A program made the position numbers and the translations under genes. DNA of 64,000 nucleotides, taken from NCBI GenBank assembly GCA_938084715.1, contig CALKES010000005.1, forward strand, positions 1-64,000, read 5' to 3'. How positions within the stretch are numbered: the first letter of the stretch is position 1; each line of letters opens with the position of its first letter. Under the pieces are notes generated by a model, which searched no databases, was not told the origin of the DNA, and saw nothing but the letters and a program-made list of their open reading frames with translations. Origin of the DNA: Candidatus Bipolaricaulota bacterium (lineage in GTDB: Bacteria; Bipolaricaulota; Bipolaricaulia; Bipolaricaulales; Bipolaricaulaceae). This document shows positions 32,713 through 44,333 of this stretch, piece after piece.

Positions 32713-33314
32713 AGCCCCTGTTCGTCGTCCTCGAGGGCCCGGACGCGTCGGGGAAGTCGACCCAGCTCCGGCTCCTCTCCGAGGCCCTGGCCGCGCGGGG
32801 AGTACCCCACGTGGCGACCCGGGAGCCGGGGGGTACCCCCCTGGGGGAACGGCTGCGGGACCTCGTGCTGTCCTCTGAAACCGGGATGGCCCCCCTGACC
32901 GAGCTCCTCCTCATCGTCGCCGCCCGACACGAGCACGTGGAGAAGGTCATCCGCCCGGCCCTCGCCGAGGGCAAGTGGGTGCTCTCTTCCCGCTACACCC
33001 TCTCCTCCCTCGCCTACCAGGGCTGGGGCCGGGGGCTGGATCTCTCGCTCATCCGGCAGCTCAACGCCCTGGCCACCGGGGGCCTCGAGCCGGACCTCCT
33101 CTTCCTCCTCGACCTGCCCCCGGCGGTGGCCTACGCCCGGACCCGGGAGCGGGACCGGTTCGAGGGGGAGGGCCTGGAGTTCTTCACCCGGGTCCGGGTG
33201 GGGTACCTCGAGCTCGTCCGGTCGGCCCCCCGGGCCCACGTGATCGACGGAACCCTGCCCCCGGAGCGGGTCCTGGGAGAGATCTTGGCCCACATTCCCC
33301 TCCCTGGGATATGA
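32709..33314 (+). CDS. tmk: thymidylate kinase
   Basis: Tmk phosphorylates dTMP to dTDP. The 201-residue protein has P-loop LEGPDASGKST, TREPGGTPLGE, and a lid-type region RTRERDRFEGEG. The usual DRY/DRF motif reads SSRYTLSSLAYQG: the conserved aspartate is replaced by serine, which is unusual because that Asp helps position the metal and dTMP. GTG 32709 overlaps the lspA stop by 4 bp and follows GGAGGTGG. It sits just before dnaN. Confidence 0.92.
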   Translation: MKPLFVVLEGPDASGKSTQLRLLSEALAARGVPHVATREPGGTPLGERLRDLVLSSETGMAPLTELLLIVAARHEHVEKVIRPALAEGKWVLSSRYTLSSLAYQGWGRGLDLSLIRQLNALATGGLEPDLLFLLDLPPAVAYARTRERDRFEGEGLEFFTRVRVGYLELVRSAPRAHVIDGTLPPERVLGEILAHIPLPGI

Positions 33315-33335
33315 TCGGCCCCTGAAGGAGGGCGC

Positions 33336-34455
33336 ATGGAGATCGTCTGCCGGCGAGAGGACCTGGCGTTTGGGGTGCGAACCGTGGGCCACGCCCTCGG
33401 GGGACGGACGGCGATGCCCGTCCTCGGGGGGATCCGGCTTCAGGGGGAGAAGGGGGGCCTGGAACTCCTGGCCACGGACCTCGAGCGGTCCATCCGCTGT
33501 CGGATCCCCGCCCAGGTCAAGGGGACCGGGACCACCGTCCTCCCGGGCCAGGTCCTTGCCCAGCTCGTGGGGCGCCTTCCCGAGGTGGACACCGTGGAGC
33601 TCCGGGAGGCCGATGGCCGGGCGCGGCTCTCCTGCGGCCGGGCGAGCTTCGATCTCCCCACCCTCCCCGCCGACGAGTTCCCCGCCGGGCCGAGCCCGTC
33701 GGGGAACCCCGTGGGACGGGTCGCCCTTGCCTCCCTCCTTCAGGCGATCGCCCAGACGGTCTACGCCGCCCTCCGGGCCTCGGAGACCACGCGCCTTGCT
33801 CTCACCGGAGTGGACATCCTCCTCCGGGGCGGGGCAGCGACGTTCGCTGCCACGAACGGCTACCGGCTGGCGATCAAGAGGATCCCCGTCGAGGGCCTCG
33901 CCGACTCCTACGAAGGGGCGTTCCTCATCGACGCCGGGGTCCTCGGGGACCTGTCGCGGGTTCTTGCGGGGGTGAACGAGACGACGGTGGACGTCTACAC
34001 GGACGGGGGCCAGCCCCACTTCTCGGCGGGTCCGGTCCTGTTCTCTTGCCGGACGATCCAGGAGCAGTTCCCCGACTTCGAGCGGGTAGTGCCCAAGGAC
34101 AGCGAGATCGGGCTTTTTGCCTCCCGAACGGAGCTCCTGGACGCGCTGCGGCGCCTGGAGATCACCGCCGCCGAGGAGTCGGGGGCGGTGATCCTCAAGG
34201 TGACGGGCTCCGAGCTCGAGATGACCTCCGCCTCCAAGGACAAGGGGCAGGGGCGGGAGGTGGTCCCCCTCCTCAAGCCCCCGGCGAAGGGGATCGAGAT
34301 CGCGTTCCGCGCCGAGTACCTCATCGACGCCCTGCGCCGGATGGAGTCGGCCCAGGTGGCCCTGTGGCTCACGGCTCCAGAGCGGGCAGGGCTCCTGGAG
34401 CCCGCGGGGGAGATCGCCCCTGGGGACGAGGGGTTCATCTACGTCTGCATGCCGG

Positions 34456-34469
<14 letters not shown>
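33336..34469 (+). CDS. dnaN: DNA polymerase III beta sliding clamp
   Basis: The 377-residue protein has three clamp domains, with LLATDLERSIRCRIPA, LPADEFPAGP, TNGYRLAIKRIPV, EQFPDFERVVP and a C-terminal CMPVRLL that closes the third domain as in other clamps. It tethers DnaE (gene at 49.4 kb) to DNA. It is not next to dnaA or recF here, but after tmk. ATG 33336 follows GAAGGAGGG, and a TATGAT lies at 33310-33315. The 3' end overlaps convergent alaS by 14 bp. Confidence 0.94.
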
Positions 34470-37047
<2,578 letters not shown>

Positions 37048-37062
37048 CGGGGGGATTGTCGG

Positions 37063-37836
37063 CTAGGCCGCGGCCCTCTGCCACAGCCGGCCGACGAGGA
37101 GCCAGCTTCCAAACGCGAGGACGAGGAGGACGCTCGCCACCTGGGCCGCCCGCCAGGGCCCAAGCATCAGGGCATCCCCCCGGAAGAACTCGCACACAAA
37201 CCGCACCGCGGCGTAGGAGACAAAGTAGACGGAGGTGAGGAACCCGTCGCGAGCGGGCCGCTTCCGCAGCGTCCAGAGGAACAGGAAGATGAGGAGGTTC
37301 CCCAGGGCCTCGTAGAGCATCGCGGGGTGAAGGGGCACCCCGGGGTACTCCGCCCCGGCGGGGGACGTCCGGGGGAACACCACCCCCCAGGGGAGGTTCG
37401 TCGGTGTCCCGAACGCGTCCCCGTTGAGGAAGTTCCCGATCCGCCCCAGGACCTGCCCCAGGATCAGGGCGGGGACGACCGCATCGGCCAGCCGCCAGAA
37501 CGGCACGCGCTTCCAGCGGGAGACGACGAGAAGCCCCAGGACCCCGCCCAGGATTCCCCCGTGGATCGCCAGGCCCCCGTGCCACAGTTGGAGGATTTCC
37601 CACGGGTTTCCGCGGTACCACTCCCACTGGAAGGCGACGTAGTAGAGCCGCGCGAAGACGATCCCCAGCGGGATCGTGACGAGGAAGAGGTCGAGGACGT
37701 CCTCGGGCTTGGCGAACAGCCCCCGCCTTCGGGCCTCGGCCCGAACGAGAAAGTAGCCCAGGACGAACGAGATCACGTACATGAGCCCGTAGTAGCGGAT
37801 CACGAGCGGCCCGATCTGAACAAATACAGGATGCAT
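37063..37836 (-). CDS. lgt: prolipoprotein diacylglyceryl transferase
   Basis: Lgt adds diacylglycerol to the lipobox cysteine, the first step of lipoprotein maturation. The 257-residue membrane protein has seven helices, HGGLAIHGGILGG, the Lgt signature GRIGNFLNGDAFG, and HPAMLYEALGNLLIF. ATG 37836 is preceded by GAGGGC and by a palindromic -10 at 37856-37863. It is divergent from lnt (last step), and lspA (second step) is 5 kb away. Confidence 0.95.
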   Translation of the reverse strand: MHPVFVQIGPLVIRYYGLMYVISFVLGYFLVRAEARRRGLFAKPEDVLDLFLVTIPLGIVFARLYYVAFQWEWYRGNPWEILQLWHGGLAIHGGILGGVLGLLVVSRWKRVPFWRLADAVVPALILGQVLGRIGNFLNGDAFGTPTNLPWGVVFPRTSPAGAEYPGVPLHPAMLYEALGNLLIFLFLWTLRKRPARDGFLTSVYFVSYAAVRFVCEFFRGDALMLGPWRAAQVASVLLVLAFGSWLLVGRLWQRAAA

Positions 37837-37855
37837 CCCGCCCTCACCGAGCGCG

Positions 37856-37863
37856 ATTATAAT
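37856..37863. promoter_or_regulatory. palindromic ATTATAAT shared -10 for lgt and lnt
   Basis: ATTATAAT contains TATAAT on both strands (37858-37863 plus, 37861-37856 minus). Rightward transcription would start about 37870, the G of the lnt GTG itself. Leftward transcription would start about 37849, thirteen bases before the lgt ATG. Confidence 0.6.
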
Positions 37864-37869
37864 CGGAAA

Positions 37870-39321
37870 GTGCTCGCGCTGTCCCGCCCGGTGGGTGCCG
37901 TGGCATCGGCCGTTCTCCTTTGGGCCGCGTTCTTCCCTGGGTGGGGCTGGCTCGCGTGGGTCGGGCTGGTTCCCCTCTTTTTGGCGGTGGGCGGGGCCGG
38001 GGGGGGGCGGGGGGCGCTCCTCGGCCTTCTGTTTGGGGTTGTGTTCTTTGGCCTCGAGTTCTCCTCGCTCGTCCCCCTCGGGGCGTTCATCGGCCCGGTG
38101 GTCGCCCTGGTCTGCGCCGGGCTTGCCCTGTACGGAGGCGTGTTTGGGGTCCTTTTTGGGACGGTGGCCGGCCGGTGGAGCTCGCCCCCCCTCTGGGCTG
38201 GGGCGTGGACCCTCGTCGAGGCCCTCCGGGCGGCCGGGCCCCTGGGGTTCACGTTCGGCAGCCTGCCCACGGCCCTCGTCGGGACACCGTTTCTCCCCGC
38301 GGCGGCGATCGGGGGCCCCTGGGTCCTGTCCCTGGCGGTCGGCTGGACGGGGGCGTGCCTGGCTCGGGGGCTCCGAGACAGGCGTTGGCTCCTTGGGGCC
38401 GCCCTCGGCCCCCTCGTCCTCCTCGGGCTCTCCGTCCTGCCGACGGGGGCGTGGCAGACGGGAGCCCTCCGGGTGGCCCTCGTCCAGCCCAACATCCCCA
38501 AGGTCGAGCAGCTCGACCCGTGGCTCGTTGAGGATCACCTCGCGACCTACCGGGAGCTTTTGGGCCAGCTCGCGCCCCCCCTGGACTTGGTTGTCCTCCC
38601 CGAGAACGCCCTTCCCTGGCTCCTCGACCGGCCGGAGGAGTTCTCGGTGTTCCAGGGGGCGGCCCGACGCCTGAGGGCGCCCCTGGCCCTCGGCTCGGCC
38701 GACTTCGACGGGGAGCGGGTGTACAACCGGGTCTTTCTCCTGGGTCGAGATGGGGAAATCGCCGGCTCCTACGCCAAGACGCGGCTCGTTCCCTTTGGGG
38801 AGTACGTGCCGGGAAGAGAGTTCTGGCTGCGGGTGGGGCTGGGCGGCCTGATCGAGCCCTTCCTCCCCTTCGACCAGAGCCCGGGGGGGTCGGTGGCGCC
38901 GGTGGGGAACCTCGGGTTCATGATCTGCTTTGAGTCGACGTTTCCGGGCGTGGCCCGGGAGCTCGTCCTCCGGGGGGCGGAAGTTCTCCTGGTGCCCACG
39001 AACGACGCCTGGTTTGGGCGGACGCGGATCCTGTGGGAGCACTACGCGTTTGCGGCCCTGCGGGCGGCGGAGACGGGCCGGTCCGTCCTCCAGGTCGGCC
39101 ACACCGGGGTAAGCGGGGGCTGGGACGCCCAGGGCCGAGAGCTCGGCCGGCTTCCGCCTTGGGCCCGGGGAACGGCGGTCCTGGAGGTCCCGGCTCGGTC
39201 TGGGCTCACGCCTTACGCCCGGTGGGGGGACGGGCCGGCATTGGCCCTAGCAGGTGTGCTCCTCCTCCTCGGCCTCAACGCAAAGCGGCCCCGCCAGGGG
39301 CGGGGCCGCGGAGGTCAGTAG
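37870..39321 (+). CDS. lnt: apolipoprotein N-acyltransferase
   Basis: Lnt adds the third acyl chain to lipoproteins, a step typical of diderm bacteria. The 483-residue protein has about six N-terminal helices and a nitrilase-like domain with the triad Glu in VVLPENALPW, Lys in YAKTRLVPFGEY, Cys in ICFESTFPG. The later segment is TNDAWFGRTRILWEHY. I chose GTG 37870 because it opens directly into the first helix and coincides with the predicted transcription start; there is no ribosome site. The last codons encode a basic tail (KRPRQGRGRGG) that also forms the terminator hairpin. Confidence 0.92.
   Translation: MLALSRPVGAVASAVLLWAAFFPGWGWLAWVGLVPLFLAVGGAGGGRGALLGLLFGVVFFGLEFSSLVPLGAFIGPVVALVCAGLALYGGVFGVLFGTVAGRWSSPPLWAGAWTLVEALRAAGPLGFTFGSLPTALVGTPFLPAAAIGGPWVLSLAVGWTGACLARGLRDRRWLLGAALGPLVLLGLSVLPTGAWQTGALRVALVQPNIPKVEQLDPWLVEDHLATYRELLGQLAPPLDLVVLPENALPWLLDRPEEFSVFQGAARRLRAPLALGSADFDGERVYNRVFLLGRDGEIAGSYAKTRLVPFGEYVPGREFWLRVGLGGLIEPFLPFDQSPGGSVAPVGNLGFMICFESTFPGVARELVLRGAEVLLVPTNDAWFGRTRILWEHYAFAALRAAETGRSVLQVGHTGVSGGWDAQGRELGRLPPWARGTAVLEVPARSGLTPYARWGDGPALALAGVLLLLGLNAKRPRQGRGRGGQ
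39285..39309. terminator. bidirectional hairpin overlapping the end of lnt
   Basis: GCGGCCCCGCC (39285-39295) pairs perfectly with GGCGGGGCCGC (39299-39309) around a 3-base loop. On the minus strand TTTGCGTTG follows, so it mainly serves the leftward PKD lipoprotein gene while lying inside lnt coding sequence. Confidence 0.75.
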
Positions 39322-39342
39322 CAGGCCTAAAGGAGAAACGAG

Positions 39343-40308
39343 CTACGGTCCTACCACTACGTTGACGCCGAGCGTGGCCTCGGCCGTCTGGGCCGGGGTG
39401 AGATCGTCCCACACCTTCACACTGGCCGTGTAGGAACCTGTCTGGGTGTATCCGCCAGCGTACACGTGGCTCACGTTGAGCGTGCTCACCGGCGCCACGT
39501 TGACCGTAACAACGTAGCCATCACCCGACTTGAGCTCCCACTTCACCAGCTTGCGGGAGGGATCGCCAGCGGCAGCCTGGAAGGCGAACGTGACATCCGT
39601 GTCTTCAACCACTGAGACAGGTCCGCTACTTGATCCGTTGATGGTGAACGTGGTGATCGCCGGCGGGGGGCTGGTCACGGTGATCGCCGCGGTGGCAGTG
39701 AAGGATTGGGGCGGTGTCGCATCGTCCGTCACGGTGAGGGTTGCGGTGTACGGCCCTGGGGTGGTGTAGGTGTGCCCCCCGATGAAGAAGTTGTAGCTCT
39801 CAAAGTCCACGTCGGCCTCGAAAATCGGAGATCCGTCTCCGTAGTCCAGTGCGATGTGCTTGATCCGCCGCCCGGGGGCAGCCTGGACGTTGGCCCAAAA
39901 ATCAACGGCCAGAGGTGCCGGGCCCGACGCGGGGAACGCCCCAAGGCTGACTGTTGTTGTGGGTGGGGCGGCCACCGTGATCGTCACCGAGGCCGAATCG
40001 GTCCGGCCCCGCGCGTCCTGAACGGTGAGCGTAGCCACGCGCGTCCCCGGGGTGGTGTAGGTATGGAGGACAGCTGTCCCGATCGTCTCCCCGGTCCCGG
40101 TGGCCGGAGCCGACCCGTCCCCAAAGGTCAAGGTCCAGGTCGCAATCGGGCCGGTGGACCCTGACAGGTCGAACTGGACCGCCAGGGGAGCGGTCCCACT
40201 CGTGACACTTGCCGTAAGGACCGCCTTGAGCGGGGTGAACAGCCACGCGCAGCCCCCCAGCCCCAGCCCGACCAACACGAACAACCCCAATGTCAGACCC
40301 TTGCGCAT
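39343..40308 (-). CDS. lipoprotein with PKD domains
   Basis: The 321-residue product has a lipobox (LGLGGC, Cys 20). It then carries three PKD/Ig-like domains: LTFGDGSAPATG with HTYTTPGTRVATLTV, ALDYGDGSPIF with HTYTTPGPYTATLTV, and a third with HVYAGGYTQTGSYTASVKV. PKD domains mediate protein or carbohydrate contacts outside the cell; no catalytic domain is attached. ATG 40308 follows AAGGAGG. It is divergent from the ECF sigma operon, whose last gene also has PKD domains, so the two may be functionally related. Confidence 0.82.
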   Translation of the reverse strand: MRKGLTLGLFVLVGLGLGGCAWLFTPLKAVLTASVTSGTAPLAVQFDLSGSTGPIATWTLTFGDGSAPATGTGETIGTAVLHTYTTPGTRVATLTVQDARGRTDSASVTITVAAPPTTTVSLGAFPASGPAPLAVDFWANVQAAPGRRIKHIALDYGDGSPIFEADVDFESYNFFIGGHTYTTPGPYTATLTVTDDATPPQSFTATAAITVTSPPPAITTFTINGSSSGPVSVVEDTDVTFAFQAAAGDPSRKLVKWELKSGDGYVVTVNVAPVSTLNVSHVYAGGYTQTGSYTASVKVWDDLTPAQTAEATLGVNVVVGP

Positions 40309-40469
40309 ACCGACCTCCTTTGTCGCTGGCCCGAGGGTAGCCCGGGGACCTGGCCCCCGGTGAGAATACAGTGAACTCCCGATCGGGGTTCCGTCCGGCG
40401 GCAGGGGGACAAATGTCCAGGCGAAACCCCGCCCGCGGGAGGGTGTATATTGACGCGGAAGGAGGGAGG

Positions 40470-41012
40470 TTGGAGGTCGGGGAACTGGATCTCCTCCAGC
40501 GGAGCCTCAACGGGGACCTTGAGGCGTGGGGGGAGATCGTGAGCCGGTACAAGGAGGCAGCGTTTGGCGTGGCGGTGGCCATCGTCCGGAACCAAGCCGA
40601 CGCCGAGGACGTCGTGCAAGACGCGTTTGTCCGCGCCTACGAGCGGCTGCGGCGGTACGACCTCTCGCGGAAGTTCTCCACGTGGCTGTTCACCGTCACG
40701 GCCAACGTGGCCAAAAACGCTCTCCGCAGGCGGCGCCGGGACCCCCCCCTCCCCGAGGTGTGGGCCGACGACCCGGCGCAGGCGGTGTGGGAAGAGGAGA
40801 TGGTGAAAACCGTTCGCGAGGTGGTGTGGGGCCTCCCCGAGGCGTACCGGGCCCCCCTCGTCCTCCGGTACTGGCACGACATGCCCCTGGAGGAGATCGC
40901 GTTGGTGTTGGGAATACGTCTCGGAACGGTGAAGACTCGTCTGCACCGGGCCCGGGCCCTGGTGCGGGCGGAGCTTGCGGCCCGGGGGGTGATCCGCGAT
41001 GCCGTGGGATGA
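40470..41012 (+). CDS. ECF-type RNA polymerase sigma factor
   Basis: This sigma factor of about 180 residues has region 2 (YKEAAFGVAVAIVRNQADAEDVVQDAFVRAYERL in short blocks, with DLSRKFSTWLFTVTANVAKN). It also has region 4 with a helix-turn-helix (MPLEEIALVLGIRLGTVKTRLHRAR). There is no region 1.1 or 3, as in ECF factors. The start is unsure: TTG 40470 directly follows AAGGAGGGAGG and a TATATT -10 (40446-40451), while ATG 40413 would add 19 residues lying upstream of that -10. It overlaps the next gene by 14 bp. Confidence 0.9.
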   Translation: MEVGELDLLQRSLNGDLEAWGEIVSRYKEAAFGVAVAIVRNQADAEDVVQDAFVRAYERLRRYDLSRKFSTWLFTVTANVAKNALRRRRRDPPLPEVWADDPAQAVWEEEMVKTVREVVWGLPEAYRAPLVLRYWHDMPLEEIALVLGIRLGTVKTRLHRARALVRAELAARGVIRDAVG

Positions 41013-41535
41013 AGTCGAGGCGTGGATCCGCAAGGCGGTGGATCGGGAGGTGCGGGCGGGCGCCCCCGGCCTCGAGGGGCTCGAGGCCCGGGTGGTCCGC
41101 CGGCTCGCCCACCCCCCGCGGCCGAGGTCCCTGGTGGTCCGGCTTCGGGAGGCCCTGGTGGTTCGGAGCCCGCGCCTTGTCTACGCCTTTGGGGTTGGAT
41201 TGCTCCTCCTGGTGGCAGGGTTCGCCGGCGGCCGGCTGTCGGCCCTCCTCCCCCGCCGACCTGCCCCGGCGGGACCCAACACGTTCACCATTGCCGCCCC
41301 CGGTGCCAAAGAGGTGGTCCTGGTCGGGGACTTCTCCGCCTGGCAGCCCATCTCCCTCTTTGACCACGACGGCGACGGGGTCTGGTCGGTGACCGTGGCC
41401 CTCCCCCCGGGTCGGTACGAGTACGCGTTCGTCGTCGACGGCCGGTGGGTGGGCCAGGACCCCCTCGCGGCCGAGTACGTGCGTACGTTCGGGGAGTACG
41501 TCTCCGTCCGCTACATCGGAGGTGAAGGGCAGTGA
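40999..41535 (+). CDS. anti-sigma-like membrane protein with an extracytoplasmic CBM48 (glycogen-binding) domain
   Basis: The 178-residue protein has a cytoplasmic part (1-58), one membrane helix (about 61-78), and outside it a domain (about 95-170) with the CBM48/AMPK-beta pattern VVLVGDFSAWQPISLFDHDG, GVWSVTVALPPGRYEYAFVV and DGRWVGQDP. Its position right after an ECF sigma gene, overlapping it by 14 bp, is that of anti-sigma factors. I see no zinc-finger HxxxCxxC motif. A polysaccharide-sensing anti-sigma factor is an inference. Confidence 0.75.
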   Translation: MPWDEVEAWIRKAVDREVRAGAPGLEGLEARVVRRLAHPPRPRSLVVRLREALVVRSPRLVYAFGVGLLLLVAGFAGGRLSALLPRRPAPAGPNTFTIAAPGAKEVVLVGDFSAWQPISLFDHDGDGVWSVTVALPPGRYEYAFVVDGRWVGQDPLAAEYVRTFGEYVSVRYIGGEGQ

Positions 41536-42200
41536 GGCGAACGTCCCTTCTTCTCGCCCTCTTCCTTGCCCTCGGGGCCGCGGCCCAGGTCACCTTCTCC
41601 CCCGCCCCTCCGGTGGAGCAGGTGTTGAGCTTCCTCCAAGGGATGGAGATCTCCTCCGAGGTCAAGGCCGTGGTGGGGCCTGTCCTCGGGGCTGGGCTTG
41701 CGACCGGCCGGGCCGGGACGTTGGTGGCCCTCGAGTTCCTTGGGCGGCTCTCGACCCTCCCCCGGCCGCAGGCCGAGGAGGCCCTCCTCGTGGTCCACCG
41801 GGCCCTCGAGCGGGGGTTCATCGTGGACGGGCTCATGAACGAGGTCCTCAAGGTCCTCCAGATGGGACAGCCCTGGGAGGCGGTGATGACGACCCTCAAG
41901 GTCCGCTCGAACCTCCTCCTCGCGACCCAGCAGGTACTCCTGACCTACAAGGTGGTTGGGGTAGGGCCCCAGGGGCCGGGAGGGCCTCTTCTTGAGCAGG
42001 ATCGGCTGATTCTGGAAGTGGCGTGGGCCGTGGGGGACTGGATCTTAGGTCAGCCGCGGGAGACGTTGGAAGTTTACGTGCGATCGCGACTCCTCCGGCT
42101 TAGGGGGTCGGTGCTCAGCCCCGGGGTGGTGGACCCACTCCTCGCCGGGCTCACCCCCGAGCTCCTGGCGGGGATCGCGAGCCGCGCGTACGGGCCGTAA
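41532..42200 (+). CDS. secreted protein of unknown function in the ECF sigma operon
   Basis: The 222-residue product has a signal peptide (RRTSLLLALFLALGAAAQ) and is otherwise helical with many Leu/Val heptads (AEEALLVVHRALERGFIV, LIVEV-type segments). There are no cysteines or repeats that I can see. GTG 41532 overlaps the previous stop by 4 bp, and the next gene follows 17 bases after its end. The family is not recognised. Confidence 0.65.
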   Translation: MRRTSLLLALFLALGAAAQVTFSPAPPVEQVLSFLQGMEISSEVKAVVGPVLGAGLATGRAGTLVALEFLGRLSTLPRPQAEEALLVVHRALERGFIVDGLMNEVLKVLQMGQPWEAVMTTLKVRSNLLLATQQVLLTYKVVGVGPQGPGGPLLEQDRLILEVAWAVGDWILGQPRETLEVYVRSRLLRLRGSVLSPGVVDPLLAGLTPELLAGIASRAYGP

Positions 42201-42217
42201 ATAGGAGGTCGAGGAAC

Positions 42218-44308
42218 ATGAAGAGTGCGTGGATTCTGGTGCTGGTTCTGGCCTTGGGTGCATCCACCTTGGGCCAGGTGGAGCCCCTGGGGATCGTGGT
42301 CGAGCCCCCGGCGGGAGACCTCACGGTGACGGTCACCACCGACAAGCCGGCGTACGCGGTGGGGGAGGCGGTGCGGATCACGTTTACCCTCAACCGCCCG
42401 GCCTACGTCTACATCTGGGACATCCCGCCGGACGGGAACGTGACCCAGATCTTCCCCAACTACTACGACCCCCAGAACTACTTCCCCGCGGGGACCCACA
42501 CCGTCCCCACCCCCGGGAAGACCTACGTTCTGCGGGTCCAGCCCCCCTTGGGGACGGAGTGGCTCCAGATCTTGGCGAGCACGGAACCCCTACCGGCCTT
42601 CGCCGGCTACTCCCCTGGCGATCCCTTCCCGCTCCTCGGATCTGACCCCGAGGGGTGGGGCGTCCAGGTGTTGGGGCTTGTCCCCGAGCCCACCCAACGG
42701 GCGTTTGACTTCACGAGCTTTGAGATCGTGGCCTCGCCTCCGCCGGGGTTCGGGACCCTCATCGTCCGGAGCTCTCCCACTGGGGCCAAGCTCTACATCA
42801 ACGGGGTCTTCCGGGGCTACACCCCGCGGACGGTGAACCTCCTTCCGGGGTTCCACGACGTGCTCGTACGGAAGACGGGGTACCAGGACTACACGGCGCG
42901 GGTGTTCCTCGTAGCCGGGGGGACGCGCACGTTGGAGCCCACGCTCCTCCCCACGGCTCCGGCCAACCAGCCGCCCGTGGCCGCGTTCAGCTTCTCCCCG
43001 ACGAACCCTGCCCCGGGGGCCGTCGTCTCGTTCAACGCCGGGGCCTCCTACGACCCGGACGGGACGATCGCGAGCTACAGCTGGGACTTCAACGGGGACG
43101 GAGTGTTCGACCGGACGGGGGCGACCACGACCTGGACGTTCACCGCACCGGGGACGTACACCGTGCGCCTTGTCGTGACGGACAACCGGGGAGCCACCGG
43201 GCAGACCACGCGCGCGGTGACCGTGCTCGCCCTGAACCAGCCCCCGGTGGCGCAGTTCACCTACACGCCCTCGGCCCCCCGGCCCGGGGACTGGATCCGG
43301 TTTGACGCGTCGGGCTCTTTCGACCCTGACGGCTCGATCGCCAGCTACCAGTGGGACTTCCAGAACGACGGGGTGTTCGACGCCTCGGGCCAGATCGTGT
43401 TCCACCAGTACCTCGCCCCGGGGACGTACACCGTGCGGCTCCTGGTGACGGACAACCTCGGAGCCACGGGCCAGACGACCCAGGCGGTGGTCGTCACCCC
43501 GGTCGTCGTGAACCAGCCCCCGGTGGCCCAGTTCACCTACACCCCAGCCTCGCCCACGGTGGGGGCGGCGGTGAACTTCAACGGGACGGCTTCCTACGAC
43601 CCGGACGGGAGCATCGTCTCCTACGCTTGGGACCTCAACGGCGACGGGGTGGTCGACCGGACCGGTCCGGTGGTCTCCTGGACCTACGCCACCGCCGGGG
43701 CGTACACCGCGACCCTGTTCGTGACGGATAACCAGGGGGCCACGGGCCAGGCGAGCCAGCCGGTGATCGTGGCCGTGGCCGGGCCGCCCGGGATGCCCTC
43801 GATGCCCGTCCCGGGGATCTACGTGTGGGGCACGGACACGTGGCGGCTCACCGTGAACGGGGCCGCGACCTGGATGACGCCCCGCTCCTACCGGCTGGAG
43901 CTCCGGACGGACGGGCAGTTCATCAACGTGTCCACGGATGCGGGTCCCGTGCCGTTGGGGCTCGTTCCCGAGCCGGTGAGCGAGGGCTGGCGGATCGTGT
44001 TCGAGGGGTCCGTGACCACGGGTCGGGTGACCCACTCGTTCCAGGTCCGGAACGCGACCTCGATCTACATGGATCTCCGGTTGGATATGGACGGGGACGG
44101 GGTCTTGGACCGCTCGCCGGGGTTCGTGCGGCTGCGGGCGTTCGGCGTAAACCCGCCGGTGAACCCTCTGGTGGTGGGAAGCCCGGAGGGCTACACCGGG
44201 GCGTTTATCCCGTCGATCAACTTCCGGATCGGGACCGCCCTCTCCTACACGGAGTTCGTGCGGATCGTGTTCTGGCAGACGACAATCGGGGCCCTCGAGG
44301 GGATCTAG
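42218..44308 (+). CDS. large secreted protein: DUF4384, PEGA and three PKD domains
   Basis: The 696-residue product has a signal peptide (1-19). A DUF4384-type domain (about 33-170) carries VTTDKPAYAVGEAVRITF and YVYIWDIPPDGNVTQIFPN. A PEGA domain (about 180-245) carries LIVRSSPTGAKLYINGVFRG and LLPGFHDVLVRKTGYQDY. Three tandem PKD domains (about 252-345, 347-437, 440-525) each contain YDPDG or FDPDG, SYxWDF/L and GTYTVRLxVTDN. A C-terminal beta domain is unassigned. It probably acts at the cell surface. It closes the ECF sigma operon and is followed by a terminator. Confidence 0.82.
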   Translation: MKSAWILVLVLALGASTLGQVEPLGIVVEPPAGDLTVTVTTDKPAYAVGEAVRITFTLNRPAYVYIWDIPPDGNVTQIFPNYYDPQNYFPAGTHTVPTPGKTYVLRVQPPLGTEWLQILASTEPLPAFAGYSPGDPFPLLGSDPEGWGVQVLGLVPEPTQRAFDFTSFEIVASPPPGFGTLIVRSSPTGAKLYINGVFRGYTPRTVNLLPGFHDVLVRKTGYQDYTARVFLVAGGTRTLEPTLLPTAPANQPPVAAFSFSPTNPAPGAVVSFNAGASYDPDGTIASYSWDFNGDGVFDRTGATTTWTFTAPGTYTVRLVVTDNRGATGQTTRAVTVLALNQPPVAQFTYTPSAPRPGDWIRFDASGSFDPDGSIASYQWDFQNDGVFDASGQIVFHQYLAPGTYTVRLLVTDNLGATGQTTQAVVVTPVVVNQPPVAQFTYTPASPTVGAAVNFNGTASYDPDGSIVSYAWDLNGDGVVDRTGPVVSWTYATAGAYTATLFVTDNQGATGQASQPVIVAVAGPPGMPSMPVPGIYVWGTDTWRLTVNGAATWMTPRSYRLELRTDGQFINVSTDAGPVPLGLVPEPVSEGWRIVFEGSVTTGRVTHSFQVRNATSIYMDLRLDMDGDGVLDRSPGFVRLRAFGVNPPVNPLVVGSPEGYTGAFIPSINFRIGTALSYTEFVRIVFWQTTIGALEGI

Positions 44309-44333
44309 CCCTTCGCGGCCTTGGGGGACGCTT

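Noticed and set aside
37063-39102. Very long minus-strand open frame running from lgt across the whole of lnt
   Set aside because: Only the part up to 37836 is protein-like (lgt); the rest is the shadow of lnt, with Pro/Gly/Arg-rich composition.
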